Shown here: in pieces, positions 1-7,536 of the stretch | Layout: the number at the start of each line of letters is the position of its first letter | How positions within the stretch are numbered: the stretch's first letter is position 1 | Origin: Psychrobacter immobilis | Lineage (GTDB): Bacteria; Pseudomonadota; Gammaproteobacteria; Pseudomonadales; Moraxellaceae | NCBI GenBank assembly: GCA_904846265.1 | Contig: CAJHAA010000015.1 | Coordinates: 18,451-82,450 of the forward strand | Direction of reading: 5' to 3' | DNA: 64,000 nt | Program-made: the position numbers and the translations under genes | The notes under the pieces: generated by a model | Told to the model about the DNA's origin: nothing | Databases searched by the model: none | What the model saw: only the letters and a program-made list of their open reading frames with translations

Positions 1-198
1 ACTGTACAGTTTTTACAAGAACTCATGGACAGTCCTGAATTTGAACATGAAAATAATGAGGTAAAGTCACGTATTCGTGATACCCAAGAATTCGTTAGTA
101 CCCTAACCACATGGTCATCTGAGATGCTTAAACTGCCCACAAGCATCCTCAAAAAAGTCCTAAAACTAGGCGCTAGTATTAAAAAGGTTTTACGTTAA
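1..198 (+). CDS. 3' end of an unidentified protein
   Basis: An open frame runs in from the left edge of the window (frame 1) and ends at a TAA at 196-198, giving the last 65 residues of a protein. The tail is hydrophilic and helical in character and ends in a lysine-rich stretch (KKVLKLGASIKKVLR). No family motif is recognisable in this fragment, so no function is proposed. The start lies outside the window. Confidence 0.55.
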   Translation, partial: TVQFLQELMDSPEFEHENNEVKSRIRDTQEFVSTLTTWSSEMLKLPTSILKKVLKLGASIKKVLR

Positions 199-350
199 TA
201 GCTGTGTAATTTAAAATAAAAAATTTGCAATACAATTTCTGTTTTGACAGAAATATATGTAATAAATATAAAAGCCAGTTAAGTTTAAGTGAGATAAGTT
301 TCTATAAAATAGCAGTAACAAAAAATAGTAATAACAAATGGATGTGTAAA

Positions 351-1298
351 ATGACAGTCAATCAGACACACGCTAATAAAGAGCCAGCCATTAAAAAGGC
401 TGTTGCTGCAGTCGAGTGGCAGGATTTGCGCCAGTTAACGCGCGGTCAAATCGCTTACAACGTTATTTTGCCTTATCCATTTTTGTTGTTGTCTTGGTGG
501 TTTACTAGTCAATCATGGTATGTATTGGCGTGCGGGGCTTCTTATTTGTTTTTTGCTGCCGCATTTCGCCAAGCGCACGATGGCTATCATCATAGTTTGG
601 GTACAGGAAAACGTACAACCACCGCCATATTATTATTGCTCAGCGTACTATTAATGACCAGTTTGCACAGCATTCGAGCCACGCACATGGCGCATCATCG
701 TGACCCATTGGGCGATAGTGATATTGAAGGCAGTCTAGCAAAAGACTCATGGTGGCAAGCGCTGCTCGGCGGAATAACTTATCGACTCGATATTTATCGT
801 CAAGGATTGCGCTTAAGTAGCCGTCGCAATAAAAGCTTGGCTTGGCTAGAATTTGGCTTGATTGCTTTAGTCGTCTTGGTTACCTTCGTACTGACCGTAT
901 TTACTATTCCTACTCTTACGATATTAGCGCAAGTATTGATGTACCACATATTGACCATGATGTTGGCGAATGCCAGTGTCGGCATCATTGCGGTGTGGGG
1001 CGTACACCATGATTGTGATGAGACAATCGCTCGCACCGAGCGCAATCCTTTGGTCAACTTGCTGACCTTTAATTTGCTTTATCACGTAGAGCATCATCTC
1101 TTTCCTGCTGTGCCATCCAATCATTTACCTGAGCTTGCCAAGCGTTTAGATGCAACAGCGCCACATCTGACCAAAGCACATGTATTGCCAAGTATGGTTA
1201 ACGTCATAGATTTTATTAATTATCGTTGGAACAAATTAAAGAATAAATCTCAAAATAGTAATGATAGTGACTGTCCTATTCGTAAGCGTTTTGCTTAA
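351..1298 (+). CDS. Membrane fatty acid desaturase (copy 1)
   Basis: Integral-membrane di-iron desaturase of the FA_desaturase family, expected to introduce a double bond into an acyl chain at the inner membrane. The three histidine boxes are visible: HDGYHH at residues 76-81, HMAHH at 112-116 and HVEHH at 245-249, with an extra HH at 219-220. Hydrophobic segments lie between them (about 36-70, 90-106, 168-215). The frame is open upstream to a TTG at 225, but that extension is AT-rich and lysine/asparagine-rich, and the paralogue at 3582-4430 begins just before the shared VEWQDLRQL motif. ATG 351 (or ATG 342) is therefore preferred, although neither has a clear Shine-Dalgarno. The substrate cannot be read from sequence. 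Confidence 0.85.
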   Translation: MTVNQTHANKEPAIKKAVAAVEWQDLRQLTRGQIAYNVILPYPFLLLSWWFTSQSWYVLACGASYLFFAAAFRQAHDGYHHSLGTGKRTTTAILLLLSVLLMTSLHSIRATHMAHHRDPLGDSDIEGSLAKDSWWQALLGGITYRLDIYRQGLRLSSRRNKSLAWLEFGLIALVVLVTFVLTVFTIPTLTILAQVLMYHILTMMLANASVGIIAVWGVHHDCDETIARTERNPLVNLLTFNLLYHVEHHLFPAVPSNHLPELAKRLDATAPHLTKAHVLPSMVNVIDFINYRWNKLKNKSQNSNDSDCPIRKRFA

Positions 1299-1391
1299 TC
1301 AGTAGGCTAAATAAAATCAAGATACTTATCCACCAATTATCCACAGGAATTTCATTGGCTTTGGCAACGCCGTATTTATACTGAATTAACG

Positions 1392-1916
1392 ATGAATGTT
1401 AATGGGATAAATAGAATGAAAACGAATAATGAGTTAGGTGCGTATCCTTATCTACAAGTGATTATTTTGTTTGCAGGGTTTGGTAGCTTAGTTGGTGGAG
1501 TGATTGCAGAGCTGGCTTTATTGTTCATTTTTAGGAATGCGGATTTTGCCCAAATTGGTTACCAGCCATTACTCTATGTTGGTCTGCTTGGTTTTATTCC
1601 TGCTTTATTAACGGGTGTTATCGTCGCTTATAAGAAGATATGGCGCGGTGATCACAAGAGTCTACGCACGACATTTTTAGTGGGGTTTATAACGTCAGCA
1701 GGTTATATGGGTGCAATCATCCTATATTTAGGCATCAACTCATGGATGGAGGTTGGCGTGCTACTGGCCTTTATGATTGGTATAGGATTGTTTGGCGCAA
1801 TCAATTCAGCGATTGCCAGCCGCATTGCTTTACCAAAAGTACGTAAAAGTCATTTTGATCTTAGTACTAAAAAAGTAGACGATGGCTATAACGGATTAAG
1901 TTTTACTAAACGATAA
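1392..1916 (+). CDS. Small four-helix membrane protein, unknown function
   Basis: A 174-residue protein with about four hydrophobic segments (roughly residues 19-45, 60-80, 95-120, 125-150). I do not recognise a characterised family. It shares a pattern with the membrane protein at 2989-3465: a G(F/L)(I/L)P(A/S)L(L/F)TG motif in the second helix region and a C-terminal G..SAI....IALPK motif, so the two are probably paralogues. An in-frame second ATG at 1416 is an equally possible start. It sits between a desaturase and an epimerase gene on the same strand. Confidence 0.6.
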   Translation: MNVNGINRMKTNNELGAYPYLQVIILFAGFGSLVGGVIAELALLFIFRNADFAQIGYQPLLYVGLLGFIPALLTGVIVAYKKIWRGDHKSLRTTFLVGFITSAGYMGAIILYLGINSWMEVGVLLAFMIGIGLFGAINSAIASRIALPKVRKSHFDLSTKKVDDGYNGLSFTKR

Positions 1917-1939
1917 GCGAAAAATATAGGGAGTAGGAC

Positions 1940-2905
1940 ATGAATATTTTAATCAGTGGTGGCTCAGGCTTTTTAGGCAGTGCTTTTAGTGACGAGCTGA
2001 TCAAACGCTATCGTACGCAGGATAAGGACTTACACATTACATGGCTAACACGCGATAGCAGCCAAACGCATCCTGACGCGATCAGCATGATGACCTACGA
2101 TGAGCTAGCGAGTTCGGATAAAAGCTTTGATGTTATCTTAAATCTAGCAGGCGCAGGCATTGCTGACTCGCGCTGGAGCGATGCGCGCAAAGAGCAGTTG
2201 CTCGCCAGCCGTATCAAGCCTACCGAATCCTTATTGGCATTTATTAAGCGCACCAGTATTAAGCCCAAGCTAATGGTCAGCGGCTCTGCGATTGGCTGGT
2301 ATGGCGCACAAGGCGATAAACCTCTTACCGAAAGCAGTGGTTTTGAAACTGATTTTGCCCATCAATTATGTCATGAATGGGAGCAGTTAGCGCTCAAAGC
2401 CACTAAACATGGCGTGCCTGTGGCTATCGTGCGCACTGGGGTGGTTATCCATCCTGATGGCGGGATGCTTGGTAAGTTATTAACCCCATTTAAAATGGGC
2501 GTTGGTGGGCAGTTAGGTGATGGCAAACAAATCATGAGCTGGATCAGTCGTGAAGACTGGGTTGGGGCGGTGATATTCATCATTGAAAAGCATCTTGCTA
2601 ATTATGCGGACACTCAGACTATCGATGATCACTCGTTAGAAACTATCAATGATACGCCGGTGCTGGTGTATAACCTCACTGCGCCTAATCCAGTGACCAA
2701 TCATGCTTTTACCAAAACGCTTGGAGCATGGCTACACCGTCCTACCTTTTTTACTTTACCCAATTTTCTGCTTAAGCTGATATTTGGTGAGATGTCGACG
2801 CTACTAATTGATGGTCAAAAGGTAGTGCCGCAAGCATTACAGGACGCAGGTTATGATTTTAAACAGCCAACACTGAAGCAAGCTTTAGAAGAGCAAAAGT
2901 CATAG
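1940..2905 (+). CDS. TIGR01777 family NAD(P)-dependent epimerase (YfcH-like)
   Basis: Atypical short-chain dehydrogenase/reductase of the SDR39U1/YfcH group, 321 residues. The N-terminal Rossmann signature is GGSGFLGSAF at residues 7-16. It is followed by NLAGAGIADSRW, a family-typical segment, and by SGSAIGWYG, which holds the YG of this subgroup. A C-terminal DUF1731-like tail ends in LLIDGQKVVPQALQDAGYDF, with the expected PxxLxxAGY-type ending. A Shine-Dalgarno (GGGAGTAGG) stands before ATG 1940. The physiological substrate of this family is not established. It is codirectional with the flanking membrane protein genes. Confidence 0.85.
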   Translation: MNILISGGSGFLGSAFSDELIKRYRTQDKDLHITWLTRDSSQTHPDAISMMTYDELASSDKSFDVILNLAGAGIADSRWSDARKEQLLASRIKPTESLLAFIKRTSIKPKLMVSGSAIGWYGAQGDKPLTESSGFETDFAHQLCHEWEQLALKATKHGVPVAIVRTGVVIHPDGGMLGKLLTPFKMGVGGQLGDGKQIMSWISREDWVGAVIFIIEKHLANYADTQTIDDHSLETINDTPVLVYNLTAPNPVTNHAFTKTLGAWLHRPTFFTLPNFLLKLIFGEMSTLLIDGQKVVPQALQDAGYDFKQPTLKQALEEQKS

Positions 2906-2919
2906 ATACTTATGAAGGT

Positions 2920-2972
2920 TGTTTCATGTGAAATGTAGTTGTCATCATAGGATTCTTTGTTTCATGTGAAAC
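2920..2972. promoter_or_regulatory. Two parS-like 14-mers
   Basis: TGTTTCATGTGAAA occurs at 2920-2933 and again at 2958-2971 (extended by C at 2972), 38 bp apart, in the gap between two genes. It differs at a single central base from the classic bacterial chromosomal parS core TGTTTCACGTGAAACA, the ParB binding site. This could be a degenerate ParB site pair, or an operator for the downstream membrane protein gene. Nothing in the window shows binding. Confidence 0.4.
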
Positions 2973-2988
2973 CTAAAGAGGGGTTTTT

Positions 2989-3465
2989 ATGAGTAAAGTT
3001 TATATCAACGCTACAATTACTGTAACCAACTATCCTAAAGGTAAGGTGATAGGAACTTATGGATTATTAGGCGGTGCGATAGGTGGGATATTTCTATGGT
3101 TAAGCGTAGCAGTACCTGATGTCTTGTTTAATGATTATAATTTTGGTGCGCCCGAAATGTTCAATATTACTAACGTCTATTTCATCACTGCATTTAATGT
3201 AGTTTGGCTACTAGGGTTTGCGCTGATTTTCTATATAATTTTTAGATTTATATTAGGACTGTTACCTTCGTTATTTACAGGCTGGATTCTTGCGCAAGTA
3301 AATGCTTACTGTAATTATAAAGGCCTTCTTATCTCTTTAATTACGGGTGGTTTTATGGGCTTTGCCTTTCTATCTTTACTAGAGCTACCTCTTATTATGC
3401 AGGTTTTGACAGGCGGTGTCAGCGCTATCATCACGGGTCTGATCGCACTACCTAAACATAAATAA
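2989..3465 (+). CDS. Small four-helix membrane protein, unknown function
   Basis: A 158-residue protein with about four hydrophobic segments (roughly 20-42, 62-85, 90-108, 115-152). It carries the same LLPSLFTG and SAIITGLIALPK motifs seen in the neighbour at 1392-1916 (GFIPALLTG, SAIASRIALPK), suggesting an old duplication. The start ATG 2989 follows AAGAGGGG about 10 bases upstream. No characterised family is recognised. The two parS-like repeats lie directly upstream. Confidence 0.6.
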   Translation: MSKVYINATITVTNYPKGKVIGTYGLLGGAIGGIFLWLSVAVPDVLFNDYNFGAPEMFNITNVYFITAFNVVWLLGFALIFYIIFRFILGLLPSLFTGWILAQVNAYCNYKGLLISLITGGFMGFAFLSLLELPLIMQVLTGGVSAIITGLIALPKHK

Positions 3466-3581
3466 AGTTTACCTAAGTATTTCATTTTTGACAGAAACAA
3501 AATAAATCAAAACTATGTAGCTAAATTAAGTAGTCGCGCCAGCAAGACAGTTACTGCTTATCACTAAGTAAGGAGAACATC

Positions 3582-4430
3582 ATGCGTCATCCTTCGTTAG
3601 CCAGTGTTGAATGGCAAGATTTGCGTCAGCTTAGTCTGAGCGAGACCGTTTATAATATTTTTTTATCGTTACCTTTTTTATTGCTGTCATGGTGGAGCGC
3701 GTGGCAGGAGTTTTGGCTACTTGCGCTGGCTGCGACATTTTTCTTTTTTACCGCCGCACTTAGACAAGCCCATGATTGCTATCACCGCACTTTAGGTGTG
3801 AGTAAAGTCGCCACAGAGCTCATGCTATTTATGCTGAGTATCACGATGCTCTGTAGTACGCATGCCATTCGTCATACTCATCTTAACCATCATAGAGATC
3901 CGCTTGGAGACAGTGATGTCGAAGGTAACTGGGCACGCCTGCCGTGGTATCAGGCGATATTAGGTGGTGGTGTTTTTTCGATTATGATTCAGTGGTTTGG
4001 TTTGACGCATGGTAGCCGCCGCAATCGTATGCTCGTTGCCTTTGACATATTGCTTATTTTTGCAGTGATTGCCGCTGCTTGTATCACGATGCATCCAGTT
4101 TTGATGTATCACGTATTGGTGATGATATTGGCCAATACGATGGTTGGTTTCTTTGCGGTATGGAGCGTCCATCATGGCTGTGATGAGGTGGTATATGCCC
4201 GCAGTGAGCGTCATCCGTTGATTAATCTACTGACCTTTAACTTGCTCTATCACATCGAGCATCATCTATTCCCAGCAGTGCCGACCAATCACTTACCAAT
4301 ACTGGCTAAGCGCTTAGATACCGCTGCACCGCAGTGGACACAGCAGTCCGTCATTCCTTTTTTAGCGCCAGTCAATAAGTATCCAGTAGTACACATGATT
4401 GAACATAGTGAGCATGAACGAAAAATCTAA
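3582..4430 (+). CDS. Membrane fatty acid desaturase (copy 2)
   Basis: Paralogue of the desaturase at 351-1298, 282 residues, sharing VEWQDLRQL near the start. The box regions are HDCYHR at residues 64-69 (the last histidine of the HDGYHH box is arginine here), HLNHHRDP at about 100-107, and YHIEHHLFPAVP near residue 225. Hydrophobic stretches span about 22-60, 74-92 and 150-195. ATG 3582 is preceded by AAGGAG at good spacing, which fixes the start. The DCC-family gene at 4472 follows after 41 bp with its own Shine-Dalgarno, so the two are probably cotranscribed. The altered first box may affect metal binding or may mark a subfamily variant. Confidence 0.85.
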   Translation: MRHPSLASVEWQDLRQLSLSETVYNIFLSLPFLLLSWWSAWQEFWLLALAATFFFFTAALRQAHDCYHRTLGVSKVATELMLFMLSITMLCSTHAIRHTHLNHHRDPLGDSDVEGNWARLPWYQAILGGGVFSIMIQWFGLTHGSRRNRMLVAFDILLIFAVIAAACITMHPVLMYHVLVMILANTMVGFFAVWSVHHGCDEVVYARSERHPLINLLTFNLLYHIEHHLFPAVPTNHLPILAKRLDTAAPQWTQQSVIPFLAPVNKYPVVHMIEHSEHERKI

Positions 4431-4471
4431 TAGCCTCGATGCTGAGGTATCACTTATAAAGGAGTTCTAAC

Positions 4472-4933
4472 ATGATTATTCAAAATCATATCAACAGTTA
4501 TAGAGAGCAAGCACATTTATCCATCACCATGTACTACGATGATGCTTGCGTCATATGCAGTACCGAGGCACACAATATGCAAATTCGTAAGCCCGAGAAG
4601 ATACGCTTAGTTCCTGTAGAAGAGGGGCTTGATGAGTTGGCCGTCGCAGGATTCAGCCGTGAGGATGCGATGACTTATATGTGTGTGCAAGACAGCTACG
4701 GCAATTGGTATACGCACATGGATGCCGTGCGGCTGCTCTACAGGACTGGCGGCGTTAAATGGTCACCGTTATTGTTTTTGCCAGTGGTCAAACAACTTGG
4801 CGACTTGGCTTATCCTTATGTCGCGCGCAATCGTTATAGAATTCCGAATTGGGTGACCAAGTTGGTCTATGGCAAAGCGCTGATGCAAGCTTGTGACAAT
4901 GGCGTTTGTAAAATAGCACCAGATAAACGTTAA
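4472..4933 (+). CDS. DCC-family (DUF393) thiol-disulfide oxidoreductase-like protein
   Basis: A 153-residue protein with the YYDDACVIC segment at about residues 21-29, matching the DxxCxxC hallmark of the DUF393/DCC family. C26 and C29 form the CxxC pair. Later segments fit the family: VPVEEG, a MDAVRLLYRTGG stretch, LVYGKALMQACDNGVCKI at the C terminus with two more cysteines. Members are presumed thioredoxin-like but their partners are largely unknown. ATG 4472 is preceded by AAGGAGTT. The gene directly follows desaturase copy 2, which suggests a redox link to that enzyme, but this is inference. Confidence 0.8.
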   Translation: MIIQNHINSYREQAHLSITMYYDDACVICSTEAHNMQIRKPEKIRLVPVEEGLDELAVAGFSREDAMTYMCVQDSYGNWYTHMDAVRLLYRTGGVKWSPLLFLPVVKQLGDLAYPYVARNRYRIPNWVTKLVYGKALMQACDNGVCKIAPDKR

Positions 4934-5081
4934 AGGGCTTTTATTGGCCATAATTTAGTTTTGCGATAACAGCACTTTAGAAGAAAAGCATATGAAGTTT
5001 TCGTGAAAAAAAAGACGCTATGTTCAGAGCATTCAGCTTTTAACGTAAGATAGCATCCTCTTTATCTGATTAGACCTTATT

Positions 5082-6155
5082 ATGTGGTTCTTTATCATTT
5101 TCACTCAGTTGCTAGCTGTTATGACCAGCGTTCTTCTCTGCTGGTTTGTAAAGCCAAAAACTACGTCTGCTAAAATCGCGCTGATAGCTGCTGTCTTTAT
5201 TCTTAATAATGTGGCTCTCATTTATGGTTTGACTGAGTTTTGGGGTGAGCGCTTTCATGTCTATCTGGTCGTTAGTATTTTACAAGGTTTTATGCTTTAT
5301 GCTGGTTTGATGACCGCTACGGTGGCGCTACTCGTTTATCAGGTCATCAAGCGAAAATCTCGTCCAATGCTTTTGCGCGCCTTTGCTATTACGACTTATG
5401 TCGCCATTGTTAGCTTAGCGGTATTTAATGCTTACTCGCCCGTCGTACATCGTCTAACAGTCATTATAGATAAGCCGCTAGCTAAGCCAATGGATATCGC
5501 GCTTGTCTCTGATACGCATCTGGGTAGATGGTTTGGTAATCGACAGATAAAAAAGATGGTAAGCCTTATCGATGCGCAACATCCCGATGTCGTGTTGATC
5601 GCTGGTGACATTATGAATGACAATACTATTGCTTACGATAATACCAATATGCATGAGCAGTTATCAAAGCTAAAGGCACCGCTTGGCGTCTATGCGACTT
5701 TAGGCAATCACGATTATTTCGGTTATGACCAACAGATCACACAGGCGGTGGAAGAGGCTGGCATCAAAGCGCTTGATAATGAGAGTGTGCTATTAGATGA
5801 TTCAGTATGGCTGGTGGGGCGCTCAGACGATATTGATCGTACCAGACTGTCAGCCGAGGAATTATTGACACAAGTAGAAACAGATAAACCAGTGATATTT
5901 TTGGAGCATCGTCCTAGCGCGATGGATGAGGTCAGCGCCCTGCCAGTCGATTTGCATCTGTCTGGGCATACCCATGGCGGGCAGATATTTCCACTAACGC
6001 TATTGATGAATTGGTTGACACAGCTAAACTATGGCAGCAAAAAAATAGTCGATACGCAGTTTTTGGTGACCTCTGGTTATGGTATCGGTCCCGTACCATT
6101 TAGACTGGGAACGCGTTCTGAGATTTGGATAATTACGTTGCAGTCTGGTGTATGA
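5082..6155 (+). CDS. Membrane-anchored metallophosphoesterase (copy 1)
   Basis: Calcineurin-like phosphoesterase of the YkuE/YaeI type, 357 residues. About four N-terminal hydrophobic segments (roughly 3-22, 30-50, 62-90, 103-122) are followed by the catalytic domain. The metal-binding motifs appear in order: SDTHLG, AGDIMND, LGNHDYFG, EHRP and SGHTHGGQIFP. Substrates proposed for this family include UDP-diacylglucosamine-like lipids and phosphodiesters; none can be assigned here. The gene at 6285 is a tandem paralogue, separated by a terminator-like hairpin, so the two may be transcribed independently. Confidence 0.88.
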   Translation: MWFFIIFTQLLAVMTSVLLCWFVKPKTTSAKIALIAAVFILNNVALIYGLTEFWGERFHVYLVVSILQGFMLYAGLMTATVALLVYQVIKRKSRPMLLRAFAITTYVAIVSLAVFNAYSPVVHRLTVIIDKPLAKPMDIALVSDTHLGRWFGNRQIKKMVSLIDAQHPDVVLIAGDIMNDNTIAYDNTNMHEQLSKLKAPLGVYATLGNHDYFGYDQQITQAVEEAGIKALDNESVLLDDSVWLVGRSDDIDRTRLSAEELLTQVETDKPVIFLEHRPSAMDEVSALPVDLHLSGHTHGGQIFPLTLLMNWLTQLNYGSKKIVDTQFLVTSGYGIGPVPFRLGTRSEIWIITLQSGV

Positions 6156-6187
6156 GCCATTTAAATAAACAGTGTTACCCCTATGAT

Positions 6188-6225
6188 AAAGCCTTTACCA
6201 TATCTAAATGGTAGAGGCTTTTATT
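6188..6225 (+). terminator. Rho-independent terminator
   Basis: AAAGCCT-TTACCAT, a short loop, then ATGGTAG-AGGCTTTT form a long stem followed by a T-rich run. It lies 33 bp after the stop of the first metallophosphoesterase gene and before the second. Confidence 0.7.
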
Positions 6226-6284
6226 TGCTCTTCTAATTAGCTAAAAGCATACTGCATTGACGCCATCATACTCAAGGATTCTTC

Positions 6285-7427
6285 ATGCGCTACGCATTTT
6301 TTATCACCATTTTTGCGCTATTGCAGTTGTTTAGTGTCGGTGCAGCTCTAAGCGTGCAATGGTGGTTACAGCCTTGGCAGACAGCAGGTTTGCAAACTTC
6401 GGTATGGGTCATCATATTCATTATTACCAACGGTTTGCTGCTACTCAGTGTCAATAGAGCATTTGCCAATAGCTATCGCTGGATCAGTGGTTGGATGTTG
6501 GTCATGCATTTTATGTTATTGACAGCATTAGTTACCAGCCTATTTTATGGTGGATATTGGTTGGTCACATCGCTAACCGGTGATGTACTCGCTACATCTG
6601 CGCCAGTCGATTTTGGATTGCGCATATTGGCATTGGCAGTGTTTATCGGATTGTTTGTTTATGCCCTATATAGCGCTTATGCGCCTGTGGTACGTGAGTT
6701 ATCTATTTATATTGATAAGCCTTTGGCTAAGCCGCTACGTATTGCGGTCGCTAGCGATTTGCATATCGGGAGATTGTTTGGGATTGGCGCAATAGATAGA
6801 CTGCATCGTCTGATTGTGCAGCATAAAGCAGACATATTGCTGATGCCGGGCGACATCATGGATGACAATATACAGGCATTTACTAAATATAAAATGGCAG
6901 AAAGCTTGGCTGAGTTATGCAAAAGCTTGCCGTATGGGGTCTATGCGACTTTAGGTAATCATGATTTATACGGGCACGAGCAGCCGATTGTCCAAGCGTT
7001 GCGTGCTGCTGGCGTGCAGTTGTTAAATGATGAAGTCATACGTCTCACACACCAAGGGCAAGTACTTTGGTTGATGGGACGCTTCGACAACCATAAGCGT
7101 CAGCGCGTCCCGACGACTGAGCTGTTGACGCAGGTCAATAGCGCTGAGCCATTGATATTGTTAGACCACAGACCAAGTGATATTGCCGAGCACAGCCAAA
7201 TGCCGATTGATTTGCAGCTCTCTGGGCATACCCATAACGGTCAGATATTCCCCGCCAACTTCATTGTCAGTGCTATCAATCGCTTGGGCTATGGCTATGA
7301 GGTTATCGATAATAGTCACTTTGTGGTGTCGTCTGGTTACGGCTTTTGGGGCATTCCATTTCGCTTGGGTTCGCGCTCAGAGATTTGGCTGATCACTTTG
7401 AATGGTCAGGTTGAAGATAACGTTTAA
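6285..7427 (+). CDS. Membrane-anchored metallophosphoesterase (copy 2)
   Basis: Tandem paralogue of the gene at 5082-6155, 380 residues, with the same layout: about four N-terminal membrane helices (roughly 3-25, 36-55, 68-98, 110-130) and a calcineurin-like domain. Motifs are SDLHIG, PGDIMDD, LGNHDLYG, DHRP and SGHTHNGQIFP. Both copies share the linker DKPLAKP just before the catalytic domain. The first-motif DTH of copy 1 is DLH here, both allowed in the family. The C terminus (VEDNV) is encoded by the first unit of a 15 bp tandem repeat that runs past the stop codon. Confidence 0.88.
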   Translation: MRYAFFITIFALLQLFSVGAALSVQWWLQPWQTAGLQTSVWVIIFIITNGLLLLSVNRAFANSYRWISGWMLVMHFMLLTALVTSLFYGGYWLVTSLTGDVLATSAPVDFGLRILALAVFIGLFVYALYSAYAPVVRELSIYIDKPLAKPLRIAVASDLHIGRLFGIGAIDRLHRLIVQHKADILLMPGDIMDDNIQAFTKYKMAESLAELCKSLPYGVYATLGNHDLYGHEQPIVQALRAAGVQLLNDEVIRLTHQGQVLWLMGRFDNHKRQRVPTTELLTQVNSAEPLILLDHRPSDIAEHSQMPIDLQLSGHTHNGQIFPANFIVSAINRLGYGYEVIDNSHFVVSSGYGFWGIPFRLGSRSEIWLITLNGQVEDNV

Positions 7428-7470
7428 GAAAGTAATATTTAAGAAAACAATGCTTAAAAAAGTAACGTTT
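7411..7470 (+). repeat. Four-unit 15 bp tandem repeat across a stop codon
   Basis: Four imperfect units can be aligned with period 15: TTGAAGATAACGTTT, AAGAAAGTAATATTT, AAGAAAACAATGCTT, AAAAAAGTAACGTTT. The TAA stop of the metallophosphoesterase gene straddles the first junction (7425-7427). Later junctions also carry TAA in the same frame, so the units read as short E/K-x-N-x peptides, each closed by a stop. Confidence 0.7.
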
Positions 7471-7536
7471 AAATAATGGCAGTACCATTCTATTTTATAA
7501 ATAAACCAGCACTCTCTTATACAACTGTGTTGATAA

